A stretch of DNA of 23,432 bases from an uncultured Sphingobacteriaceae bacterium (lineage in GTDB: Bacteria; Bacteroidota; Bacteroidia; Sphingobacteriales; Sphingobacteriaceae): the NCBI GenBank assembly GCA_946887045.1, contig CAMPKC010000068.1, positions 1-23,432 on the forward strand, read 5' to 3'. Positions 1-6,356 of the stretch are shown piece after piece. A program made the position numbers and the translations under genes. The notes beneath the pieces are model-generated. The model saw only the letters and a list, made by a program, of their open reading frames with translations, ran no database searches and had not been told where the DNA came from. Numbering within the stretch: position 1 is the first letter of the stretch; every line of letters begins with the position of its first letter.

Positions 1-65
1 GCCGCTGCCATCAGGTTTAAAAACAAAGTATCTTTTCTATATCGAAATAAACCAATCCAAATTTC

Positions 66-104
66 GTATATCTAATAAGTATATCTAAATTTGATATCTA
101 AAAC
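66..104 (+). promoter_or_regulatory. Tandem 13-bp operator repeats of the toxin-antitoxin unit
   Basis: The 8-base core ATATCTAA occurs three times, at 68-75, 81-88 and 94-101, with an exact period of 13 bases. A one-mismatch copy (ATATCGAA) sits further out at 39-46. Positions 81-97 also form an imperfect 17-base palindrome, with ATATC and GATAT arms. Ribbon-helix-helix antitoxins commonly bind short repeats or palindromes over their own promoter, and the gene that follows encodes such a protein. The repeats cover the likely -7 element, so binding would block transcription. The repeats are seen directly; the operator role is inferred. Confidence 0.6.
86..93 (+). promoter_or_regulatory. Bacteroidetes -7 promoter element of the toxin-antitoxin operon
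   Basis: TAAATTTG matches the Bacteroidetes -7 consensus TAnnTTTG exactly. Transcription would start near 97-100, leaving a leader of about 15 bases before the ATG at 113. A clear -33 TTTG is missing; TTTC at 62-65 is the nearest candidate at suitable spacing. The element is embedded in the tandem repeats, which suits autorepression. Confidence 0.5.
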
Positions 105-112
105 TAGTTGTC

Positions 113-373
113 ATGAAAAGCATTTTATTAAAACTTGACGATGACCTATTCGAGGAAACCGAAGAACAGGTAAAGGAATTAAAAACTAGTCGCAGCAATT
201 ATTTAAAAACAGCTTTAAAAGCCTATAATAATCTTATAAAGAGGAAAAGGTTAGAGACTCAAATTAAAAAAGAAATTGCTCTTCTTAAAGAAAACAATTT
301 CGATCAGGAACTATTAAACGATTTTGATGAAGCATCTTTGGTAGACTTACAAAAATTTCTAGATGAAGAATAA
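113..373 (+). CDS. Ribbon-helix-helix antitoxin (MazE/CopG-like)
   Basis: An 86-residue protein, likely the antitoxin of a type II toxin-antitoxin pair. Residues 3-7 (SILLK) look like the DNA-binding beta strand. The following stretch, with LDDDLFEE and then SRSNYLKTALKAY near residues 27-38, has the usual ribbon-helix-helix form. The charged tail from about residue 45 (KRKRLETQIKKE onwards) is probably helical and ends in an acidic segment that would bind and cap the toxin. The ATG at 113 is the first start after the repeats and the -7 element. The gene overlaps the toxin gene by 11 bases, so the two are translationally coupled. The C-terminus is very acidic (FLDEE), typical of an antitoxin tail. 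The DNA-binding fold is inferred from sequence pattern only, and the exact antitoxin family is not certain. Confidence 0.82.
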   Translation: MKSILLKLDDDLFEETEEQVKELKTSRSNYLKTALKAYNNLIKRKRLETQIKKEIALLKENNFDQELLNDFDEASLVDLQKFLDEE

Positions 374-722
374 TCCTGAGATTAAGCAGTTCGACATTTG
401 GATAGCAGATCTAAATCCGGGAAATAGCTCTGAAGTTGGCAAAACCCAACCCGTTTTGATTATTCAAAGTGATTTACTCAATTCAAATGGACATTCGTCT
501 TTTATTGCCTGCCCGATTTCATCTCAGGAAAGAGGTGATATGAAAATCTTACGATTGCCAGTGGAAGCAACATTAGAAAACGGACTTAAAAAAAAATCCT
601 ACATACTCACCGATCAAATAAGGTCTTTAGATGTTTCACGAATTAAAGAACGAGTAGGTAAAATCTCCAAAGAAACCTCAGAAGATTTAAAAAATAATTT
701 AAGGATTATTCTAAATCTGTAA
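363..722 (+). CDS. PemK/MazF-family endoribonuclease toxin
   Basis: A 119-residue protein of normal length for MazF/PemK toxins, which cut single-stranded RNA at short motifs and arrest translation. Family landmarks are visible: DIWIADLNPG (residues 11-20), SEVGKT followed by PVLIIQSDLLN (23-40), the ACPISSQ strand (49-55) and the late strand TDQIRSLD (83-90). Aligned by eye to Bacillus subtilis MazF, the catalytic Arg25 position is Gln29 here (codon 447-449), while the Thr48 position is Ser53 and keeps a hydroxyl. This could mean reduced or altered activity, or a compensating residue elsewhere. The ATG lies inside the antitoxin gene, 11 bases before its stop. The next gene, rsgA, begins only 3 bases after the toxin stop. 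The fold assignment is strong; activity is not established. Confidence 0.87.
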   Translation: MKNNPEIKQFDIWIADLNPGNSSEVGKTQPVLIIQSDLLNSNGHSSFIACPISSQERGDMKILRLPVEATLENGLKKKSYILTDQIRSLDVSRIKERVGKISKETSEDLKNNLRIILNL

Positions 723-725
723 GAT

Positions 726-1646
726 ATGCGAGCTTTAGTAACAAAATCTACCGGAAGTTGGTACCAGGTTGTAAATGATCAGGGAGAGACTATTGATTGC
801 CGCATAAAAGGCAAATTTCGCATCAAAGACATCAGAACTACCAACCCAATTGCAGTCGGAGATATCGTGGAGATTGAAATGGAACCGGAGCAGAATACCG
901 GAGTCATTATAAAACTTATCCCTCGTAAAAACTACATCATCCGTAAATCCATAAATCTTTCAAAGCAATCGCAGATCATTGCAGCTAATCTGGACCAGGC
1001 ATTCCTGATCGTTACACTTGCTTCTCCCCGCACTTCACTCGGATTTATCGACCGGTTTTTAGTAACTGCCGAAGCTTATGACATTCCGGCTGGTTTAATT
1101 TTCAATAAACTGGATCTGTTTAGCGAAGAAGGAATGGAAGTTCTTGCCGAGTACGAAAGTATTTATAAAAGGGTAGGCTATCCATGTTATGAGGTATCTG
1201 CAGTTGAAGGCACGAATTTGGATCAGATCGAAGACTTACTAAAAGACAAGGTCACACTCTTCAGCGGCCATTCGGGGGTTGGAAAATCAACTCTTATAAA
1301 TGCTCTTATCCCTGATCTGCACCTGAAAACAGGTGCTGTTTCAGACTGGAGCGATAAAGGTCAGCATACCACCACATTCGCAGAAATGCATAGTTTACCT
1401 AAAGGAGGCTATTTAATTGATACGCCCGGCATTCGGGAACTAGGTATTTTCGATATTGAGCCGCAAGTACTCGGACATTTTTTTCCGGAGATCAGAGAGC
1501 GATTAAACCAGTGCAGATTTCACAATTGCCGCCATATTAATGAACCTGGCTGTAGTGTAATTGAAGCAGTTGAAAACGGAGAAATAGATGTATCACGGTA
1601 TGAAAGCTATTTAAGTATTTATCATGGCAATGATACAAGAGCTTAG
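726..1646 (+). CDS. rsgA: Ribosome small subunit-dependent GTPase RsgA
   Basis: RsgA (YjeQ) is a GTPase that checks and releases late 30S ribosomal assembly intermediates in the cytoplasm. The 306 residues are the normal length. An N-terminal OB-fold region (about 1-75) precedes a circularly permuted GTPase domain, so the G4 motif NKLD (127-130) comes before the P-loop GHSGVGKST (181-189) and the G3 motif DTPG (232-235). A C-terminal zinc site is formed by C263, C268, H270 and C276 in the C-x4-C-x-H-x5-C pattern. All diagnostic motifs are intact. The ATG at 726 lies 3 bases after the toxin stop, leaving no room for its own promoter, so it is probably read from the toxin-antitoxin promoter or from one inside those genes. 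Confidence 0.97.
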   Translation: MRALVTKSTGSWYQVVNDQGETIDCRIKGKFRIKDIRTTNPIAVGDIVEIEMEPEQNTGVIIKLIPRKNYIIRKSINLSKQSQIIAANLDQAFLIVTLASPRTSLGFIDRFLVTAEAYDIPAGLIFNKLDLFSEEGMEVLAEYESIYKRVGYPCYEVSAVEGTNLDQIEDLLKDKVTLFSGHSGVGKSTLINALIPDLHLKTGAVSDWSDKGQHTTTFAEMHSLPKGGYLIDTPGIRELGIFDIEPQVLGHFFPEIRERLNQCRFHNCRHINEPGCSVIEAVENGEIDVSRYESYLSIYHGNDTRA

Positions 1647-1672
1647 TTTTTGGTCAAACCCTAAATTAAACC

Positions 1673-2131
1673 ATGAGAGCAGTTCTACAACGCGTTTCCA
1701 GAGCATCCTGCACAGTCGAAGGCAAGGTCACCGGCGAAATAAAAACCGGACTTCTGGTATTACTTGGCATCGAAGCCTCCGACACCACTGAGGATCTGCT
1801 CTGGCTGTCGCAAAAAATCGTTAACATGCGCATTTTCAGCGATGAGAATGGACTAATGAACAAGTCGTTAAATGATGTGGATGGACATATTCTGTTGATT
1901 TCGCAATTCACGTTATTTGCCCAAACACAGAAAGGAAATCGCCCGGGATTTACAAGAGCAGCCAAACCAGACAAAGCAAACCACTTTTACGAACTTATGA
2001 AAACCGAATTTGATTCACTGACCCGCAATGCAACCCAATCCGGGATATTTGGCGCCGATATGAAAATTGAGTTGGTGAATGATGGGCCCGTAACAATTAT
2101 ATTAAATACCAAGGACAGGGAAAATCACTAG
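1673..2131 (+). CDS. dtd: D-aminoacyl-tRNA deacylase Dtd
   Basis: Dtd hydrolyses D-amino acids (and glycine mischarged on tRNA-Ala) from tRNA, preventing their entry into translation. The 152 residues match the usual 145-155. The start MRAVLQRVSRASCTV is the family hallmark, and SQFTLFA (77-83) and NDGPVTI (136-142, which carries the Gly-cisPro selectivity motif) are both present. The gene follows rsgA after 26 bases and precedes the MazG-like gene by one base, so it belongs to the same run. Its own promoter is not obvious: TAGTTTTTG around 1643-1651 is one base too long to match the -7 consensus. Confidence 0.96.
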   Translation: MRAVLQRVSRASCTVEGKVTGEIKTGLLVLLGIEASDTTEDLLWLSQKIVNMRIFSDENGLMNKSLNDVDGHILLISQFTLFAQTQKGNRPGFTRAAKPDKANHFYELMKTEFDSLTRNATQSGIFGADMKIELVNDGPVTIILNTKDRENH

Positions 2132-2132
2132 T

Positions 2133-2459
2133 ATGGAAATTAAGAAAGCTCAGCAAATCGTCGACCAGTGGATCAACACCACAGGCATCCGTTACTTTAA
2201 TGAACTTACCAATACCGCTATCCTGATGGAAGAAGTGGGCGAAGTAGCCCGAATCATGTCCCGAAAATACGGAGAACAATCATTCAAGGAATCTGATAAA
2301 AACGTAGATTTAGGAGATGAGATGGCCGATGTCTTGTTCGTTTTAATTTGTCTGGCTAATCAAACGGGAATCGACCTTACAGATGCCCTTCAAAAAAACC
2401 TCGAAAAGAAAAATATCCGGGATGCGGAAAGACATAAAAACAATGACAAGCTAAAATAA
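2133..2459 (+). CDS. MazG-like nucleotide pyrophosphohydrolase
   Basis: A 108-residue all-alpha NTP pyrophosphohydrolase of the single-domain MazG/dUTPase-like group, which converts NTPs or dNTPs to NMPs plus pyrophosphate in a magnesium-dependent reaction. The metal-binding signature is visible: EEVGE (residues 33-37) on one helix and GDEMAD (61-66, the D-E-x-x-D pattern) on the next. It is about half the length of full E. coli MazG, which has two such domains, so the substrate cannot be assigned. It starts one base after the dtd stop, indicating cotranscription. It ends three bases from the convergent comB-like gene, leaving no space for an intrinsic terminator. Confidence 0.9.
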   Translation: MEIKKAQQIVDQWINTTGIRYFNELTNTAILMEEVGEVARIMSRKYGEQSFKESDKNVDLGDEMADVLFVLICLANQTGIDLTDALQKNLEKKNIRDAERHKNNDKLK

Positions 2460-2462
2460 ACT

Positions 2463-3197
2463 TTACAACTTCACCAACTTATCGCCCTCCAGAACAGGAA
2501 TTGCACTCGTCTCATCAATCCGCAGACAGAAAGCGATATCCTTTTCAATACCGAGTTTCTTCAGACGTTCACTATGAGAACTTTTTGAAAGAAATCCGCC
2601 TAAATCGTCTTTAGCTAACAAGTAAAGGTCTTCGGCAGCTATCGCAGCATCATCAAGGGAATACTTATCATCCTTCAGTTTGTTTACTACTGCGCCCGCG
2701 AAAACAGTATCTTCAAGATTAAAATTATTCTTCCAGCCTGCACATACCAGGATAATATTTTCATTCTCCTCCTTCAACCATTCCGACAATGAACTGAGGT
2801 TAAAAAACGAACCAATTACTATTCTTTTAGCAGCTCTCGACAACTGGATAGCGTGTGTTCCGTTTGTTGTTGTTAATACAATGGTTTTTCCGGCTACTTT
2901 CTCAGGTGTATAAGCAAAAGGGGAATTGCCGAAATCAAATCCTTCCACCACTTCTCCATCCCGCTCTGCAGCTAATAAATGATCCGTTCCGTGGTATGCC
3001 GCGCATTCTTCTACATGCGAAACAGGAATAATAGCATTTGCACCATTTTCAATTCCGTAGCAAATGGATGAGGTGGCCCTGAAAATATCAATTACAACTA
3101 CAATGCTACTCTCCAATTTATGGAGTGGAAGCAAAGCAGGTGTTAAACAAACTTCTATTTTTAACTTATCAGATTTTAGTGCGACAATCTTAGACAT
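2463..3197 (-). CDS. comB: ComB-like 2-phosphosulfolactate phosphatase family protein
   Basis: A 244-residue protein of the ComB family (COG2045), whose founding member dephosphorylates 2-phosphosulfolactate in archaeal coenzyme M synthesis. Family signatures are visible: VVVIDIFRATSSICYGIENG (about 33-52), ERDGEVVEGFDFGNSP and TTTNGTHA. Length is as expected. Bacteroidetes are not known to make coenzyme M, so the substrate here may be a different sulfonate or phospho-acid; the name gives the family, not a proven reaction. It begins 2 bases after the gcvT stop, so the two are almost certainly one transcript. Confidence 0.88.
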   Translation of the reverse strand: MSKIVALKSDKLKIEVCLTPALLPLHKLESSIVVVIDIFRATSSICYGIENGANAIIPVSHVEECAAYHGTDHLLAAERDGEVVEGFDFGNSPFAYTPEKVAGKTIVLTTTNGTHAIQLSRAAKRIVIGSFFNLSSLSEWLKEENENIILVCAGWKNNFNLEDTVFAGAVVNKLKDDKYSLDDAAIAAEDLYLLAKDDLGGFLSKSSHSERLKKLGIEKDIAFCLRIDETSAIPVLEGDKLVKL

Positions 3198-3199
3198 TC

Positions 3200-4282
3200 T
3201 TATGCTTTGTAAAAAGGCATCTTAACAATTCGTGCTTTAACAGGATTATTTCTGATGCTTATATAAATCTCATTCCCTTCACGGGCAAATTCACTTTTAA
3301 CGTATCCCATTCCAATTGCCTTCTGCAAAGAGGGAGATTGCGTTCCCGATGTAACTATTCCAATTTCCTTACCTTCAGCATCTGTGATCGGGTAATCATG
3401 ACGGGGAATTCCTCTGTCAATTAACTCAAAACCTATAAGCTTTCTTTCAACACCGTTCTTTTTTTGCAGTTCAAGAGCCTCAGAATTCACAAAACTTTTT
3501 GAGAACCTGGTGATCCATCCTAAACCTGCCTCGATGGGCGAAGTGGTATCGTTGATATCGTTTCCGTAAAGGCAAAAACCCATTTCTAAACGAAGCGTAT
3601 CTCTGGCGGCTAATCCGATAGGCTTAATCCCAAAAGCTTCTCCGGCTTTGAATATAGCATCCCAAATAGCTTCAGAATGCTGCTCATCAAAGTAAATCTC
3701 AAACCCGCCTGCACCTGTATACCCTGTAGCTGAAACCAACACATTGTCTATCCCTGCAAAGGTTCCTTTTTTGAAAGAATAGTATTCCATTCCGGACAAA
3801 TCAATATCTGTAAGGCTTTGTAAAGCTTCCCCAGATCTTGGTCCCTGAATGGCAAGCAACGAAGTACGCTCAGAAATATCCTTCATTTCAACACCGAACG
3901 TATTATGTTGAGAAATCCAGTTCCAATCCTTTTCAATATTAGAAGCATTTACAACAAGCATATAGGTTTTTTCGTCGATGCGATAAACCAGCAGATCATC
4001 TACTATACCGCCGCTTGTATTTGGCAGGCAAGAATATTGCACTTTACCGTCAACCAGTTTTGAAGCATCGTTTGAAGTCACCTTTTGAATAAGATCTAAA
4101 GCTTTATCTCCTTTTAGGATAAACTCGCCCATGTGGCTCACATCAAAAACCCCAACACCTGTTCTGACGGTTTGATGTTCGATATTTATTCCCTCATACT
4201 GTACAGGCATATTGAAGCCTGCGAACGGAACCATTTTAGCACCTAATGAAATATGCTTTTGTGTTAAGGCGGTATTCTTCAT
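3200..4282 (-). CDS. gcvT: Glycine cleavage system T protein (aminomethyltransferase)
   Basis: GcvT transfers the methylene group from the aminomethyl-lipoyl arm of the H protein to tetrahydrofolate and releases ammonia, in the cytoplasmic glycine cleavage complex. The 360 residues are the normal length. Visible motifs include FDVSHMGE (46-53), [11 protein letters not shown] (91-101, containing the conserved Asp of the folate site), [11 protein letters not shown], and [19 protein letters not shown] in the second half. The start gives [10 protein letters not shown], a typical N-terminus. A -7 element matching TAnnTTTG lies 15 bases upstream, so gcvT can be transcribed separately from rnhB. The genes for GcvH and GcvP are not in this window. 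Confidence 0.97.
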   Translation of the reverse strand: MKNTALTQKHISLGAKMVPFAGFNMPVQYEGINIEHQTVRTGVGVFDVSHMGEFILKGDKALDLIQKVTSNDASKLVDGKVQYSCLPNTSGGIVDDLLVYRIDEKTYMLVVNASNIEKDWNWISQHNTFGVEMKDISERTSLLAIQGPRSGEALQSLTDIDLSGMEYYSFKKGTFAGIDNVLVSATGYTGAGGFEIYFDEQHSEAIWDAIFKAGEAFGIKPIGLAARDTLRLEMGFCLYGNDINDTTSPIEAGLGWITRFSKSFVNSEALELQKKNGVERKLIGFELIDRGIPRHDYPITDAEGKEIGIVTSGTQSPSLQKAIGMGYVKSEFAREGNEIYISIRNNPVKARIVKMPFYKA

Positions 4283-4297
4283 ATTTTAAAGAGAGGC

Positions 4298-4305
4298 CAA
4301 AAATA
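4298..4305 (-). promoter_or_regulatory. Bacteroidetes -7 promoter element of gcvT
   Basis: On the minus strand 4305-4298 reads TATTTTTG, an exact TAnnTTTG match in the 34-base gap between rnhB and gcvT. It leaves about 10 bases of leader before the ATG at 4282. No good -33 TTTG is seen at the expected spacing, so this is a prediction from the -7 element and its position only. Confidence 0.45.
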
Positions 4306-4316
4306 ACGAAAAGAGA

Positions 4317-4949
4317 TCACAATTCTATCAGATCCGTATCTTCTGTTGACTGGGCGAATAAATCCAGTTGTGGGTCGGTAACGCGAAAAGTCCGGCGATG
4401 ATAAGGAGAAAATCCATGTTTCAACACAGCGTTACGGTGTTTGACTGTTGGATATCCTTTATTGCTATGCCACTCATACTCAGGGTGTTCGAGTGCAATG
4501 TTTTTCATAAAATCATCCCGATAGGTCTTTGCAAGAATAGAAGCAGCAGCTATCGAAAAATATTTTCCATCGCCCTGGATGATGCATTCGTGTGGAATTT
4601 CTTTATACTTTTTAAAGCGGTTTCCGTCAATAAGAATGAAACCCGGCTGCTGAGATAGCTGATCCAATGCTTTATGCATGGCCAGAAAGGAAGCATTTAG
4701 AATATTAATACGATCTATTTCGTCATGATCAACCTGGGCAACGGCGTAGGCAAGCGCCTTCTTCTCAATAACTTTACGCAAAGCATAGCGATCCTGCTCG
4801 CCGAGTTGTTTTGAATCAGTAAGTAGTTTATGCTTGAAGTTAGCAGGTAAAATTACGGCGGCGGCAAACACCGGACCAGCAAGACACCCCCTTCCCGCTT
4901 CATCGCAACCTGCTTCTATAAACTCCTTCTGATAAAACGAAAACAGCAT
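4317..4949 (-). CDS. rnhB: Ribonuclease HII
   Basis: RNase HII nicks the RNA strand of RNA-DNA hybrids and starts removal of misincorporated ribonucleotides. The four acidic catalytic residues are present: D16 and E17 in GCDEAGRG, D108 in LIDGN, and D127 in QGDGKY. The downstream AAASILAKTYRD helix and the HSNKGYPTVKH motif are typical. The length of 210 residues is normal. The ATG at 4949 gives an N-terminus of ordinary length ahead of the catalytic strand. A candidate promoter lies about 55 bases upstream. It is followed by gcvT after 34 bases. Confidence 0.97.
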   Translation of the reverse strand: MLFSFYQKEFIEAGCDEAGRGCLAGPVFAAAVILPANFKHKLLTDSKQLGEQDRYALRKVIEKKALAYAVAQVDHDEIDRINILNASFLAMHKALDQLSQQPGFILIDGNRFKKYKEIPHECIIQGDGKYFSIAAASILAKTYRDDFMKNIALEHPEYEWHSNKGYPTVKHRNAVLKHGFSPYHRRTFRVTDPQLDLFAQSTEDTDLIEL

Positions 4950-5004
4950 CCGGCTAAGTTAAAAGTAAAAATTCAAAAAAGTTTCGATTCTTTCTTTATA
5001 CGTT

Positions 5005-5012
5005 CAAAAATA
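5005..5012 (-). promoter_or_regulatory. Candidate -7 promoter element of rnhB
   Basis: Minus-strand TATTTTTG, an exact TAnnTTTG match, lies in the 101-base gap upstream of rnhB and would give a leader of roughly 50 bases. No convincing -33 partner is seen. Confidence 0.35.
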
Positions 5013-5050
5013 GCGGTTTGGTACAGAAGCTAAATACCTATTTCTCAACA

Positions 5051-6310
5051 CTAAAGAATTTTTATTGTTAACAAGGTAATATCGTCCGAACTCATTTTAG
5101 CCATCCGGGAGGACTGGATATCTGTTAAGATATTTTTGTTAATCACTTCAACCGGCACGTGTCTGTGAAGCTGAAGATAGTGCACTAATTCTTCTTCTGA
5201 AATAAACACGTCTTCGTCAGGACTTTCGATCAGGCCGTCGGTATAATTGAAGATTAAAGCGTTTGGAGGCAATATCAAATTGCCGGTATTGACAAAAGGC
5301 AAAGAATCGAAACTACCCAGAAGCGTTGTTCCTTCCTGTAAAAAACGGAATCCATCATCCGTTATCAGTATTGGCGAATTGTGCCCGGCATTTACAAACT
5401 CCATTTCCCGGGTTAACTCATTATACCGACCCAGAAAAAGAGTTATAAAACGCTCGCCATGAGTATTATAGGTCACAATCTCGTTCAGCTTCGTAATAAT
5501 TTTCTCCATGCTGCTTTCTACGGAAGCCCAGGCTCGCAGGCTGGCCTGCAGGTTTGCCATAAGCAAAGCGGCAGAAATTCCCTTTCCGGAAACATCTGCA
5601 ATACACCAGAAAAATTCGTGTTCGTTTAAACGGATGAAGTCAAAATAATCTCCTCCTATGTTTTCATGAGGAAGGTAGGTTGCTGCAATTTCAAATCTCT
5701 CGCTTTTCGGGAGCTGCAAGGGCACCAACATGCTTTGCACTTCGCTGGCAAGCTCCATATCCCGCTGATAGCGCTCGCGGTGTACACGCTCTTTAAAAAG
5801 CTTTTTATTTTCCAGAGCAACAATGATAATATTGATAAGAGTTTGAATGAAATTAAGCTCATGGCTGACCAATTCGGGCTTAGTATGAAAATCACCAATA
5901 AGAACAAATGCAAGGGTGTTTCTTTTATGCCTTACCGGGACAAAGAAATCATACTCACATAAAATTTCATCAGCATGATTGCTAAGAGATATAATTGTTT
6001 TGGTGAGCTCTAATTCCTTACATATTTGCTGCAGTGTTTTGGAACTTTCGTAGGTACCGCCAAACCTTGAGACACAGGCAAACTGATGCTCATCTTTTAT
6101 CACAAGACGCATCTTACCCACATTAAGGTTCACCTTAAGGACAACTTCAAGCATTTCAAAAAGCACAGACGCTGCGCTATTTTTATTGATTGCTAAAGTA
6201 ACTTCAAGCAGGGCATTTAATTCAGCCTGACGCTTTAACAGCAATTGAATCAGGTCGTTTTCCTCAGGTCCTTTAGAACTGCTTTTAAATTCTTCCAAAT
6301 TGTTAGTCAA
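5051..6310 (-). CDS. SpoIIE/RsbU-type PP2C serine phosphatase with N-terminal GAF-like region
   Basis: A 419-residue cytoplasmic protein. Residues about 25-175 resemble a GAF-type sensor region followed by a helical linker (KKLFKERVHRERYQRDMELA). Residues about 185-419 form a PPM/SpoIIE phosphatase domain, with IGGDYFDF (218-225), ADVSGKG (238-244), NAGHN (307-311), YTDGLIES (356-363) and DDITLL (409-414); the metal-binding aspartates are intact. Such enzymes usually dephosphorylate an anti-sigma-factor antagonist (STAS protein) in partner-switching pathways, but no STAS or HPK anti-sigma gene is nearby. The reading frame contains no ATG before residue 53, and the best start is TTG at 6310; TTG at 6298 is the alternative. 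No transmembrane segment is evident. Confidence 0.88.
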   Translation of the reverse strand: MTNNLEEFKSSSKGPEENDLIQLLLKRQAELNALLEVTLAINKNSAASVLFEMLEVVLKVNLNVGKMRLVIKDEHQFACVSRFGGTYESSKTLQQICKELELTKTIISLSNHADEILCEYDFFVPVRHKRNTLAFVLIGDFHTKPELVSHELNFIQTLINIIIVALENKKLFKERVHRERYQRDMELASEVQSMLVPLQLPKSERFEIAATYLPHENIGGDYFDFIRLNEHEFFWCIADVSGKGISAALLMANLQASLRAWASVESSMEKIITKLNEIVTYNTHGERFITLFLGRYNELTREMEFVNAGHNSPILITDDGFRFLQEGTTLLGSFDSLPFVNTGNLILPPNALIFNYTDGLIESPDEDVFISEEELVHYLQLHRHVPVEVINKNILTDIQSSRMAKMSSDDITLLTIKIL

Positions 6311-6356
6311 TAAGCTAAAAGTAAGAATTTAACCGTTTAAGCATAAATTTTTTAAA

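Noticed and set aside
1..11. Possible start of a minus-strand gene (ATG GCA GCG) at the left edge, with TACTTTG upstream
   Set aside because: Only three codons are inside the window and the promoter-like word is one base short of the consensus, so no gene is called.
66..104. Tandem repeat as a CRISPR or iteron array
   Set aside because: Units are 13 bases with no spacers and there is no cas or replication gene; an antitoxin operator explains it better.
1666..1974. Long antisense frame over dtd, and similar antisense frames over the phosphatase, rnhB and the RND genes
   Set aside because: They overlap strongly supported genes and their translations match no recognisable pattern; they are shadows.
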